Assembly (NCBI GenBank): GCA_002421905.1
Contig: DISK01000010.1
Span: 62,001 to 126,000 of the forward strand
Reading direction: 5' to 3'
Origin: Micavibrio sp. UBA6212
GTDB taxonomy: Bacteria; Pseudomonadota; Alphaproteobacteria; Micavibrionales; Micavibrionaceae
DNA: 64,000 bases
The position numbers and the translations under genes were made by a program. This document shows positions 36,982 to 45,376 of the stretch, one piece after another. The notes below the pieces were generated by a model. It saw only the letters and a program-made list of their open reading frames with translations, was not told where the DNA came from and searched no databases. The first letter of the stretch is position 1, and each line of letters starts with the position of its first letter.

Positions 36982-38223
36982 ATGGCGCGTATCGTTGTAA
37001 AGTTCGGAGGAACCTCTGTCGCTGATCCGGCAAGGATAGAAAATGCTGCAGATAAAGTTCTGTCTGAAACAAAGCGCGGGAATCAAGTTGTTGTTGTCGT
37101 CTCTGCTATGGCTGGTGTAACCAACCAGCTTGTCGATTACTGCCAGCAAATTGATCCAGGATGCGACGCAAAAGAATATGACGCCGTTGTTGCCAGTGGA
37201 GAGCAAATCACCTGCGGATTAATGGCGTTGGCTTTACAAAAACTCGGACTAGAGTCTCGTTCTATGACCGGATGGCAAGTGCCAATTATTTGCAATGATC
37301 AGCATGGGCGCTCCCGCATTGATGATATACCACCGGAAAAACTTAATGACCTTCTTCAGAACGGGGTAACTCCGGTAGTAGCAGGATTTCAGGGGGTCTC
37401 AAAATCTGGACGTATTTCGACCTTGGGACGCGGTGGGTCAGATACAACGGCGGTTGCTTTGGCGGCAGCCATAAAATCGGACCGATGTGATATCTATACG
37501 GATGTGGACGGCGTTTATACAACTGATCCACGGCTTGTCCCTCTTGCCAAAAAGCTGGACAAGGTATCGTATGAAGAAATGCTGGAAATGGCTGCCCTGG
37601 GAGCAAAAGTGTTGCATCCCCGTTCAGTTGAGCTAGCCATGGCATGGAATGTTCCATTGCAGGTTTTATCAAGTTTTAACACCGGAATTGGAAGCGATCT
37701 TCCGGGAACAATTATCGTAGGAGAAAATGATATTGTGGAAAAACAAATTGTGAATGGCATTACCTATACTCGGAACGAATCCAAAATCACTCTGATTTCT
37801 GTGCCCGATATGCCGGGGGTTGCCGCATCAATTTTTGCTCCATTGGGAGGTGCGGGGATAAATGTTGACGTCATTGTCCAGAATGTATCACCAGACGGAA
37901 AAACTACCGATATGACATTTACGGTTCCCAAAATAGATTCAAGTAAAGTTAAAACGCTTCTGGAAAATCTTGATTTTCTTAAGAGTACTGAAATCAGGAT
38001 TGCCAACGACATTGCCAAAGTTTCGATTATCGGTATTGGGATGAGCTCGCATACAGGTGTGGCTCAAACCATGTTTACTACTCTGGCGGAAAACAAAATC
38101 AATATTCAGGCAATTACAACGTCGGAAATCAAAGTGAGTGTTCTGATTGACGAAAAATTCACTGAACTGGCGGTAAGATCGCTGCATACAGCTTTTGGGC
38201 TGGATCAACAACAGGCATCCTGA
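36982..38223 (+). CDS. lysC: Aspartate kinase
   Basis: 413 residues. The N-terminal kinase domain starts IVVKFGGTSVADPAR and includes GRGGSDTTAVALAAA and the YTDVDGVYTTDPR motif. Two C-terminal ACT domains (about 270-410) bind effectors such as lysine or threonine. It opens the pathway to diaminopimelate, lysine, methionine and threonine. Because the lysA slot elsewhere in this window is empty, supply of diaminopimelate for peptidoglycan may be a main role here (inference). Confidence 0.95.
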   Translation: MARIVVKFGGTSVADPARIENAADKVLSETKRGNQVVVVVSAMAGVTNQLVDYCQQIDPGCDAKEYDAVVASGEQITCGLMALALQKLGLESRSMTGWQVPIICNDQHGRSRIDDIPPEKLNDLLQNGVTPVVAGFQGVSKSGRISTLGRGGSDTTAVALAAAIKSDRCDIYTDVDGVYTTDPRLVPLAKKLDKVSYEEMLEMAALGAKVLHPRSVELAMAWNVPLQVLSSFNTGIGSDLPGTIIVGENDIVEKQIVNGITYTRNESKITLISVPDMPGVAASIFAPLGGAGINVDVIVQNVSPDGKTTDMTFTVPKIDSSKVKTLLENLDFLKSTEIRIANDIAKVSIIGIGMSSHTGVAQTMFTTLAENKINIQAITTSEIKVSVLIDEKFTELAVRSLHTAFGLDQQQAS

Positions 38224-38236
38224 TAATCATTAATGG

Positions 38237-39151
38237 ATGGAACAGGGCCCCTCACAGCAAAAGGAATATCTCCACAAAGATTCTCAAGATCTTTTGCACG
38301 ATTTCCATACTGATTTAAGCGTCGGAGATATTCTTCAGCGGGCGCGTATGCGTGCAAATATTTCCATTGAGTCTGCCGCACAAGAAACAAAAATTCAGAT
38401 CAACTACCTTGTGGCCATTGAAGAAGGTAAATTGAACAAATTACCAGGCCTTATCTATGCAATCGGTTTTATAAAAACCTATGCAGAATTTCTTGGCTTG
38501 GATGGGAATAAAATTGTCCAGTTGTTGAAAAAACAGTCAGGGGCAAAAGTTGAACCAAAACCATTAACTTCAACTTTGCCAGTTGATGAAGACCACTCAG
38601 TGCCAACGCTCAAAACTGTTATTATTGTCGTCGCTATGCTGTCTTGCGGACTTCTTTTATATTCTTTGTCTTTCGGCAAGGATCCTGCCCAACAGGTTAT
38701 CCCGTCTGTCCCTGAAGATTTGAAAGAACAGGTTACGCTGCTAACCCGTCCTCAGATTGCTGCAAAACCAGAAGAAATCGCAGAAACCTTGCCAGAACCC
38801 AATGCGCAACTATCCTCAAATTTCGGAAACTCTGCTACGGAACCAGAGAAAATAGCCGAGACACCCCATCCGGTTGTACTTCGAGCCGTTGATAATGTTT
38901 GGCTTGAAATTCGCGCCAAGCAAGGAAAAGTTGTTCTTTCCCGTGTTCTGTCAGTGGGCGAGGAATATTGGGTTCCGGTAGATCAGACTGATCTGGTTAT
39001 GACTTTGGGGAATGCTGGCGGGTTGCAAATTCTGGTGGATGGGCAAGCTCTTCCGGTTTTGGGTCGCAAAGGGCAGGTTATACGCGCTCTTCCACTTAAT
39101 CCGGATTATCTGAAAGATTTGTTGAAAAAATTATCAAAAAAGTCCATGTAA
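38237..39151 (+). CDS. RodZ-like helix-turn-helix membrane protein
   Basis: 304 residues. An N-terminal HTH_25 domain (about 30-100; VGDILQRARMRANISIESAAQETKI split by short loops) precedes one transmembrane helix (about 127-148), a Pro/Glu-rich linker and a C-terminal DUF4115 beta domain (about 210-285; VWLEIRAKQGKVVLSRVLS). This is the plan of RodZ, which anchors MreB and helps keep cell shape. It lies between lysC and ispG, a common site in the group. Confidence 0.82.
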   Translation: MEQGPSQQKEYLHKDSQDLLHDFHTDLSVGDILQRARMRANISIESAAQETKIQINYLVAIEEGKLNKLPGLIYAIGFIKTYAEFLGLDGNKIVQLLKKQSGAKVEPKPLTSTLPVDEDHSVPTLKTVIIVVAMLSCGLLLYSLSFGKDPAQQVIPSVPEDLKEQVTLLTRPQIAAKPEEIAETLPEPNAQLSSNFGNSATEPEKIAETPHPVVLRAVDNVWLEIRAKQGKVVLSRVLSVGEEYWVPVDQTDLVMTLGNAGGLQILVDGQALPVLGRKGQVIRALPLNPDYLKDLLKKLSKKSM

Positions 39152-39157
39152 ATTACT

Positions 39158-40306
39158 ATGAGCGCAAACAATGATCCATCATCCCACCGTCCTTGGCGGC
39201 AGGTAGTCCGCAGACCATCACGTAAAATTTGGGTTGGCAATGTTCCAGTGGGCGGAGATTCTCCAATAACTGTGCAGTCCATGACCAATACAGACACCAG
39301 AGATGTCAAGGCGACAGTCGAACAGATTCAGGCGATGGAACGAGCAGGGGCCGACATCGTCCGTGTTTCGTGCCCCGATGAAGAGTCCTCGGCAGCCTTA
39401 AAGCAAATTGTCAAAGAATGTGCGCTTCCCATTGTTGCAGATATACATTTTCACTATAAGCGTGCTATTGAATCCGCTGAAAACGGGGCGGCATGCCTGC
39501 GGATTAATCCGGGCAATATCGGGTCCGAAGATCGCATTCGTGACGTTATAAAAGCCGCCAAAGATCATAATTGTTCAATCCGCATTGGGGTTAATGCAGG
39601 CTCATTAGAGCGGGATTTACTCGAAAAATATGGAGAACCTTGCCCTGATGCGATGGTCGAGAGTGCCCAACGTCACATTAAAATCCTTGAAGACCACGAT
39701 TTTTATAATTTCAAAATATCCTGTAAAGCTTCGGATGTCTTTTTGGCTGTGGCAGCTTATATGCAACTGGCTAGTGTTTGCGATTATCCACTTCATGTTG
39801 GTGTAACCGAGGCAGGTGGTTTGCGCTCTGGAACCATTAAATCGTCTGTCGGGATGGGAAACCTGCTCTGGGCGGGAATAGGGGACACAATCCGCGTCTC
39901 GCTTTCCGCCGACCCTGTTGAGGAAATCAAAGTTGGATTTGACCTGCTCAAATCCTTGGGGCTGCGCCATCGTGGGGTGAACGTCATTTCCTGCCCAAGC
40001 TGCGCTCGCCAGAATTTTAATGTGATTAAAACCGTCGAAGAGCTGGAAAAACGACTGGAACACATCACAACCCCCATGACCCTTTCGGTGATAGGTTGTG
40101 TGGTCAATGGACCTGGCGAAGCTTTAATGACGGATATAGGATTTACCGGCGGCGGACGTGGAACCCATCAGGTCTATATCGGCGGAGAAACGGCACACCG
40201 CTTGATGGAAGGGGATGCGAACATTGTAGATCATCTCGTCAAACTTGTTGAAGAAAAGGCAGACCAGATTGCATCTCAAGCAACTATAAACGAAGACGTT
40301 GCCTGA
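39158..40306 (+). CDS. ispG: 4-hydroxy-3-methylbut-2-enyl diphosphate synthase IspG
   Basis: 382 residues. A TIM-barrel N-terminal part ([34 protein letters not shown]) is followed by the C-terminal iron-sulfur domain with SCPSCAR and [10 protein letters not shown], which supply the cluster cysteines. It makes HMBPP in the MEP isoprenoid pathway and uses reduced flavodoxin or ferredoxin. It starts 6 bases after the RodZ-like gene. Confidence 0.96.
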   Translation: MSANNDPSSHRPWRQVVRRPSRKIWVGNVPVGGDSPITVQSMTNTDTRDVKATVEQIQAMERAGADIVRVSCPDEESSAALKQIVKECALPIVADIHFHYKRAIESAENGAACLRINPGNIGSEDRIRDVIKAAKDHNCSIRIGVNAGSLERDLLEKYGEPCPDAMVESAQRHIKILEDHDFYNFKISCKASDVFLAVAAYMQLASVCDYPLHVGVTEAGGLRSGTIKSSVGMGNLLWAGIGDTIRVSLSADPVEEIKVGFDLLKSLGLRHRGVNVISCPSCARQNFNVIKTVEELEKRLEHITTPMTLSVIGCVVNGPGEALMTDIGFTGGGRGTHQVYIGGETAHRLMEGDANIVDHLVKLVEEKADQIASQATINEDVA

Positions 40307-40414
40307 AAATCAAAGCAAGCCAATTTTGGAGTGAGGCAAGAAGGCCGTTTGCAAAAAAGCCCCCCAATGTAAAATCAAGCTTCAAAATAATTTTCCAATA
40401 AGGACACTCCCCAT

Positions 40415-41002
40415 ATGCACCCAATATTTGAAAAGAATCTGTTTTTGGTCAAGGAACAGATCGGTATATTCAAAGCCGCAAATAACTTCGATATCTTCGA
40501 TCCAGAAACAGGATCAAAAGTTCTGGAATGTAGGGAACCAAATCTGGGGCTTTTCACAAAATTGCTCCGCTTCACAGATTTTAAGAGAATGACCCCGTTC
40601 GAGATTGTCATATCAACACCGGAAGGCCAGAAACTTCTGACTGTAAAACGCGGAATATCCATTCTTCACTCAAATGTTGAGGTTCTTGACGAAAACAATC
40701 GCAAAATTGGTTCTTTTAATCAGAAAATATTCTCGATTGGAGGAAGATTCGAAGTTTTGAGCCCCGCGGGCCAGCTTTTATGCATGCTTCAAGGCAATTT
40801 GATTGGCTGGAGCTTCAAATTTTTGAAAAAAGAACAACAAATTGCTGAAGTTTCCAAGAAATGGGCTGGAATTGGGAAGGAATTCTTCACGTCCTCGGAT
40901 AATTATGTGCTCCAGATCGACGGAAATGTTGAAAGTGCCGATCCGCTTCGCCCACTTATTTTTGCTGCAGTAATGTGCATAGATATGTGCTTGAAGGAAT
41001 AA
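40415..41002 (+). CDS. Scramblase/LURP-one-related (Tubby-like) protein
   Basis: 195 residues. The chain is a series of short beta strands with a central hydrophobic helix, matching phospholipid-scramblase/LOR proteins: an N-terminal LFLVKEQIGIFKAANNFDIFD, a core FEIVISTPEGQKLLTVKRG, and a late DNYVLQIDG followed by a C-terminal hydrophobic helix (LIFAAVMCIDMCL). Bacterial members have no proven function. AATAAGGACACTCCCC before the ATG gives a modest ribosome binding site. It sits between ispG and prfA with 108 and 54 base gaps. Confidence 0.72.
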   Translation: MHPIFEKNLFLVKEQIGIFKAANNFDIFDPETGSKVLECREPNLGLFTKLLRFTDFKRMTPFEIVISTPEGQKLLTVKRGISILHSNVEVLDENNRKIGSFNQKIFSIGGRFEVLSPAGQLLCMLQGNLIGWSFKFLKKEQQIAEVSKKWAGIGKEFFTSSDNYVLQIDGNVESADPLRPLIFAAVMCIDMCLKE

Positions 41003-41056
41003 GCATTGAATTTCGGTTTGCAAAAACTCCCCTATTAACGCTATATAACTTCCACC

Positions 41057-42121
41057 ATGGAATTACTTAAAAAACTTGCCCCGATTGAGGCTAGATACTC
41101 AGAACTAAGTGCTTTGCTGTCCGAAGGGACTGCAACAGGGGATAAATTCGTCAAAATGACGAAGGAATATTCTGATCTTACGCCTGTTATAGAGACCATA
41201 ACGGCTTATAAAAAAGCCCTCACTGATAAAGATGATCTGGAAGCTATGATTGATGACCCTGAAATGGGAGAAATCGCGCGGGAAGAACTTTACGAGTTGA
41301 ATGGCCAAATTCCTGAACTCGAACATAAAATCAAGTTAACCTTGATCCCAAAAGACACGGATGATGACAAAAATGCTATTCTTGAAATCCGTGCAGGGAC
41401 TGGTGGGGACGAAGCAGCTTTATTTGCAGGAAACTTGCTGGTGATGTACAAAGCGTACGCCCTTGAGAGAGGTTGGCGCTTTGAAATTGTTGAGGCGACA
41501 GAAAACGATATTGGTGGCATAAAAGATGTCGTGGTTGAAATCACGGGTTCTGATGTCTTCTCCCGCTTGAAGTACGAGTCAGGCGTGCACCGCGTACAAC
41601 GTGTACCTGAAACCGAGGCCTCTGGCCGTGTTCACACTTCGGCAGCTACAGTCGCCGTTTTACCAGAAGCAGAGGATGTTGATGTAGGCATTAACGAGGG
41701 AGATCTCCGGATTGATGTCTATCGTTCTCGGGGAGCTGGCGGACAGTCAGTTAACACGACTGACTCAGCTGTACGTATTACCCACTTGCCAACGGGATTG
41801 GTGGTGGCCATGCAGGATGAGCGATCCCAGATCAAAAACCGCGCCAAGGCCATGAAAATTCTAAAATCCCGTTTGTATGATCTGAGACGACAAGAAATTG
41901 CCAATGAACGTGCAGCAGATCGGAAATCTCAAGTCGGAAGTGGAGACAGATCGGAACGGATCAGAACCTACAACTACCCACAAAGTCGCGTAACCGATCA
42001 CCGGATCAACCTAACTCTATATAAAATCCACGAAATTATGGCTGGCAAGGGGCTAGACGAGATTATTGACGCCCTGACCACCGAAGAGCAAGCCGAAAAA
42101 CTTGCTGCTCTCGGGATGTAA
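41057..42121 (+). CDS. prfA: Peptide chain release factor 1
   Basis: 354 residues. The GGQ motif ([16 protein letters not shown], near residue 230) triggers peptidyl-tRNA hydrolysis. The stop-codon reading region is [13 protein letters not shown] (PxT type, with PET). It releases chains at UAA and UAG. Normally prmC, which methylates the GGQ glutamine, follows directly; here a small minus-strand gene is inserted between them. Confidence 0.96.
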   Translation: MELLKKLAPIEARYSELSALLSEGTATGDKFVKMTKEYSDLTPVIETITAYKKALTDKDDLEAMIDDPEMGEIAREELYELNGQIPELEHKIKLTLIPKDTDDDKNAILEIRAGTGGDEAALFAGNLLVMYKAYALERGWRFEIVEATENDIGGIKDVVVEITGSDVFSRLKYESGVHRVQRVPETEASGRVHTSAATVAVLPEAEDVDVGINEGDLRIDVYRSRGAGGQSVNTTDSAVRITHLPTGLVVAMQDERSQIKNRAKAMKILKSRLYDLRRQEIANERAADRKSQVGSGDRSERIRTYNYPQSRVTDHRINLTLYKIHEIMAGKGLDEIIDALTTEEQAEKLAALGM

Positions 42122-42143
42122 AAAAGGGGACAAACGGCCCCTT
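42118..42143 (-). terminator. Terminator of the small minus-strand gene
   Basis: On the minus strand AAGGGG (42138-42143) pairs with CCCCTT (42124-42129) over an 8-base loop and is followed by a run of T. It lies 20 bases beyond the stop codon at 42164. On the plus strand the same hairpin just after prfA lacks a good T-run. Confidence 0.65.
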
Positions 42144-42163
42144 ATGTTCATGTCCATAATAGA

Positions 42164-42460
42164 CTATTTCGAAATAACTTCATGTAGTTGTTGCATTTCC
42201 TTAATGTATTTGTCGAGCATGTTTTTCAGTGCATCCCGCAAATACGGCTCCATATCTTCGTCGCCACGTGGAGAGATAGAAATAATCTTGTCGTAAAGAG
42301 ACCTTGTTTCAGGGCTAACGTTCAGAATGATGTTACTCTCGCTCAAACGATCATCAATCATATCACGGACAAAGCCGGAAACGTTCACCTTCATTTCCTG
42401 AAGCATTTCATATTGATCCTTACGAATCATCAAACATACGCTTTTCAAGTCCTTGGCCAT
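42164..42460 (-). CDS. Small putative ribbon-helix-helix-like protein
   Basis: 98 residues, no signal peptide. The first 40 residues (VCLMIRKDQYEMLQEM then VSGFVRDMIDDRL) have the strand-helix-helix look of CopG/MetJ-type DNA-binding proteins. The rest is a helical, acidic tail (PYLRDALKNMLDKYIKEMQQL). No family recognised. It has its own terminator and a 198-base AT-rich divergent gap shared with prmC, with a small palindrome CATACAGTATG (42598-42608). It lies where prfA and prmC are normally adjacent, so it is probably a late insertion. Confidence 0.6.
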   Translation of the reverse strand: MAKDLKSVCLMIRKDQYEMLQEMKVNVSGFVRDMIDDRLSESNIILNVSPETRSLYDKIISISPRGDEDMEPYLRDALKNMLDKYIKEMQQLHEVISK

Positions 42461-42658
42461 GATCGTCCTTTTTGTCTTGGTAATTATATTTGCTTATATT
42501 GGTACTTCATCGAAAACGAAATAACCATATGTGAATTCAAAGTTACCGGAAAACTATATAAATTCTATTAAAATCTTCATTGGTAGAATGCTTATATCAT
42601 ACAGTATGTCAGCATATGGCTTTTTTTATGGTTTTTTCCACTTAATATCTGGAAAATA

Positions 42659-43555
42659 ATGGATAATGCAGGCATATATTGTTCCCTAATGGAAGATATG
42701 CCCGCCCTTCAACTTTATAATGAACTCAAATCCCTGTTGCAGACAGCAAATAGGGAGATGGCAGCATTAGAGGCGCGAATTTTGTTCGAGGATATTGCTA
42801 AAATCTCCATGAAATCTCTTCACCTTGATAAAGACATAACTATTTCACGTGAAGTTACGGAAAGACTCGAAAAAATTGCCTTCCGCAGATGTGAGGGAGA
42901 GCCTCTTGGAAGAATTTTGGGGTATCGAGACTTTTGGAAAGATAGATTTTATTTGTCTCCAGATACGCTTGAACCGCGACCAGATACTGAAACTCTTATT
43001 GAATCGGTTCTGGAGAGCTATTCCAAAAGCTTTCCACCCTTAAAGATTCTGGATTTGGGGACAGGTACAGGCTGTATCCTCTTAAGTTTGCTTAGGGAGT
43101 TTGGCGATGCCAGAGGGGTTGGTATTGATATATCAAAAGGAGCTGTATTGATGGCACGCCAAAATTCCGAAAGGCTTGGATTAGCTGACCGCGCAGGGTT
43201 TTTACAGGGTAATTGGACAGATCGACTCGAAAAAGACAGAAAATTTGATCTCATTGTTTCGAATCCTCCCTATATTCCGAGTGCAGATATCCCGAATCTA
43301 CAAAAAGAAGTCCGGAATCATGACCCGATTCTCGCTTTGGATGGAGGAAATGATGGACTTACCCCATACAAGAATCTGTTGCCAACCCTAAAAAACCATT
43401 TGGAGCCACAGGGGCGGATTTTTTTTGAATTTGGAATAAATCAAGAAGAAGATATTAAGCGACTCGCCGAAGACTCTGGGGCGACTCTGATTCGTGTAAC
43501 CAATGATTTGGGCGGGATTCCGAGGGTTGTGGAAATCTCCTATGGGGATAAGTAA
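42659..43555 (+). CDS. prmC: Release factor glutamine methyltransferase PrmC
   Basis: 298 residues. A helical N-terminal domain is followed by the SAM-binding ILDLGTGTGCILLSLL and the catalytic SNPPYIPSAD. It N5-methylates the glutamine of the GGQ motif of release factors. The start is uncertain: ATG 42659 and ATG 42689 both lack a clear ribosome binding site, and conservation is only expected from about residue 15. A parS-like palindrome lies inside it at 42841-42856. Confidence 0.92.
   Translation: MDNAGIYCSLMEDMPALQLYNELKSLLQTANREMAALEARILFEDIAKISMKSLHLDKDITISREVTERLEKIAFRRCEGEPLGRILGYRDFWKDRFYLSPDTLEPRPDTETLIESVLESYSKSFPPLKILDLGTGTGCILLSLLREFGDARGVGIDISKGAVLMARQNSERLGLADRAGFLQGNWTDRLEKDRKFDLIVSNPPYIPSADIPNLQKEVRNHDPILALDGGNDGLTPYKNLLPTLKNHLEPQGRIFFEFGINQEEDIKRLAEDSGATLIRVTNDLGGIPRVVEISYGDK
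42841..42856. promoter_or_regulatory. parS-like palindrome inside prmC
   Basis: TATTTCACGTGAAGTT matches the broadly conserved ParB site TGTTTCACGTGAAACA at 12 of 16 positions, with the central TTTCACGTGAA intact. It is within coding sequence. It gains weight from a second similar site 770 bases downstream. No parA or parB gene is in the window. Confidence 0.35.
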
Positions 43556-43610
43556 AAAAACTTTTGACAGGGGGGATTGCTTGAATCGGGATGTCTGTGC
43601 ATTCTGACCC

Positions 43611-43626
43611 CAGTTCACGTGAAACA
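43611..43626. promoter_or_regulatory. parS-like palindrome downstream of prmC
   Basis: CAGTTCACGTGAAACA matches TGTTTCACGTGAAACA at 13 of 16 positions: the right half is perfect and only the three outermost left bases differ. It is in the 218-base gap between prmC and the DUF4167 gene. Confidence 0.45.
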
Positions 43627-43706
43627 ACTAAAAACTAGATGTTGTGACGGAACTCGGTTCAAAAAACTACCGTTAGTAGTCCTTGACTTTGAAAGGACTT
43701 TTCAAC

Positions 43707-43715
43707 TTATCCACA
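43707..43715 (+). promoter_or_regulatory. Perfect DnaA-box sequence before the DUF4167 gene
   Basis: TTATCCACA, identical to the strong DnaA box, about 60 bases before the ATG at 43774 and 81 bases after the parS-like site. It is a single copy; no cluster or AT-rich unwinding element is nearby, so an origin is not supported. It could be a DnaA-responsive site. Confidence 0.4.
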
Positions 43716-43773
43716 TTAGGGTAAGCTGAAGGTGAGTTTTACCGAATCAAGGGGAAACAAGTTAGGAGAGCAC

Positions 43774-44238
43774 ATGAGATACGGATCCGGAGCGAGAAGA
43801 CCGCGGAATAATAGTAATAATAGCAACAATCGTGGTGGGAATGGAAACCAGCGCCGTGGAGTGCAGAATAAGAACAAGGTTTTTGACAGCAATGGCCCGG
43901 ATGTTCGTATTCGCGGAACAGCTTTTCAGATCGTTGAAAAATATATGGCTCTGGCCAAAGACGCTAACGCTGCCAGTGATCGTGTAATGGCGGAAAGCTA
44001 TTTGCAGTATGCTGAGCACTATCAGCGCATTATAAACAGCTGGGAAGAAGAAGATGCTTCTTTTGATGCGTACGACAACAGTACGTATGACAGGTACAGC
44101 AAGAACAATTCTCAGAATGCAGGTACTTCAGATGAAAATGTGGATACAAATGTAGAAGATCTCTCCCTTCCGTCCAGCATTATCGGTAAGCCAGCAGCAC
44201 AGCAATCTATTGCAACCCCTGAAATGGCTGAAGCCTAG
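43774..44238 (+). CDS. DUF4167 protein (Asn/Gly/Arg-rich N-terminus)
   Basis: 154 residues from ATG 43774, set by the ribosome binding site GTTAGGAGAG. A basic Asn/Gly/Arg-rich low-complexity start (1-35) suggests nucleic-acid binding. The conserved DUF4167 core follows (about 45-95; VRIRGTAFQIVEKYMALAKDA, then ESYLQYAEHYQRI), and then an acidic variable tail. The family is alphaproteobacterial and its function is not established. Its place between prmC and clpB is the usual one. Confidence 0.85.
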   Translation: MRYGSGARRPRNNSNNSNNRGGNGNQRRGVQNKNKVFDSNGPDVRIRGTAFQIVEKYMALAKDANAASDRVMAESYLQYAEHYQRIINSWEEEDASFDAYDNSTYDRYSKNNSQNAGTSDENVDTNVEDLSLPSSIIGKPAAQQSIATPEMAEA

Positions 44239-44265
44239 CTTTTATTGCCTGAAGTATTTTAGAAG

Positions 44266-44296
44266 CAGCCCTTAATGAATTTAGGGCTGTTTTTTC
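44266..44296 (+). terminator. Intrinsic terminator after the DUF4167 gene
   Basis: CAGCCCT (44266-44272) pairs with AGGGCTG (44283-44289), with two further A-T pairs inside, followed by seven T residues. It lies 28 bases after the stop codon. Confidence 0.85.
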
Positions 44297-44339
44297 ATAT
44301 ATATGGATTATTAAAATCTAATGTGGTATATCTATATCT

Positions 44340-45323
44340 ATGAGTTTAGGACAAGGACTTCGCAAATTATTTGCAGGAATTGCTGGCAATTCCAGACAAA
44401 CGGTTGTTGACCGCGCTATCTATGCAGTGGGAGATATTCATGGGTATGACGATGCCCTTGAACCAATGCTGCTTGCAATCAAAAAAGATATCAAAGATAG
44501 ACAGCGGATCAATCCTAATTATAAGGCTGAAATAGTTTTTACCGGAGACTATGTTTGTCGTGGGCCTAACTCGAAGAGAGTTATTGACCTTTTAAGTAAA
44601 GAAACAGCTCTTCAAGGAGAAGACGGGATCAAACGGACTTTTCTTGCAGGAAATCATGATTATTTACTCTTGCAACTTCTTGAATCCAAGATGCCTTCCA
44701 TAACCACAGAAATTGCTCGTGACATGTTGGATTATGGTGGATTGCAAACAGCCGCCAGTTATGGCGTTTACTTGAAAAATAACACCGAGGCGCACAATAC
44801 CAAAAAAATAAAAGGCGTCAATCTATGCTTGAACCAATCTGACCTTCTTGATTTCCAAGAGAGAATGCAAGGCGCGGTTCCCGAGCATCATGTTTCATTT
44901 CTAAAAAATATGAAAACATCCTACCACACAGAAGAATTTCCTGAATTTTTCTTTTGTCATGCTGGTGTAGATTGGACAAAACCCTACACAGAGCAAAAAA
45001 CCAATATTCTGATTGGAATGGGGAGCAGTATAGAGCAAAAAACCTCTCGTGAGTTTGCTCGGTGTACCGATGGGGCAAAGGATATTATTGTTGTCCACGG
45101 GCATACAATCAAAGACAAGATCGAATGCAAAAGCGGAAGAATATCAATTGATACCGGCGTCTTTGAAAAAGGGGGGCGTTTAAGCTGCTCTATCCTTGCT
45201 AACGGTCAAATGATCGATAGCATTCAAATCAAGCCAAAAGCGTCTGCTTATAATCCCAAATACCTTCCTGAACCAAAAATAACATCAATAATGTCGCAAC
45301 CACTGGACGTTCGCCCTCAATAG
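44340..45323 (+). CDS. PPP-type metallophosphoesterase
   Basis: 327 residues, cytosolic. The three metal-binding blocks of the serine/threonine phosphatase superfamily are present: GDIHGYDDAL (about 32-41), FTGDYVCRGPNS and LAGNHDYLL, with later histidines in FFCHAGVDW and VVHGHTIKD. Bacterial relatives dephosphorylate proteins or act as diadenosine tetraphosphatases. The substrate cannot be read here. It stands alone between terminators and clpB. Confidence 0.82.
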   Translation: MSLGQGLRKLFAGIAGNSRQTVVDRAIYAVGDIHGYDDALEPMLLAIKKDIKDRQRINPNYKAEIVFTGDYVCRGPNSKRVIDLLSKETALQGEDGIKRTFLAGNHDYLLLQLLESKMPSITTEIARDMLDYGGLQTAASYGVYLKNNTEAHNTKKIKGVNLCLNQSDLLDFQERMQGAVPEHHVSFLKNMKTSYHTEEFPEFFFCHAGVDWTKPYTEQKTNILIGMGSSIEQKTSREFARCTDGAKDIIVVHGHTIKDKIECKSGRISIDTGVFEKGGRLSCSILANGQMIDSIQIKPKASAYNPKYLPEPKITSIMSQPLDVRPQ

Positions 45324-45376
45324 GTCTAAATTCCTTTTTATAGAGATAACCATCTGTAATTTCGAGGACACACATC

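Noticed and set aside
36889..37206. N-terminal extension of ubiG
   Set aside because: It overlaps lysC on the opposite strand, and the conserved UbiG N-terminus begins just after the ATG at 36888.
42598..42608. Palindrome CATACAGTATG between the small gene and prmC
   Set aside because: Short and AT-rich, in an AT-rich region; chance cannot be excluded, so it is only mentioned under the small gene.
43556..43773. Possible replication origin
   Set aside because: Only one perfect DnaA box and no AT-rich unwinding region or box cluster; the parS-like and DnaA sites were reported separately instead.
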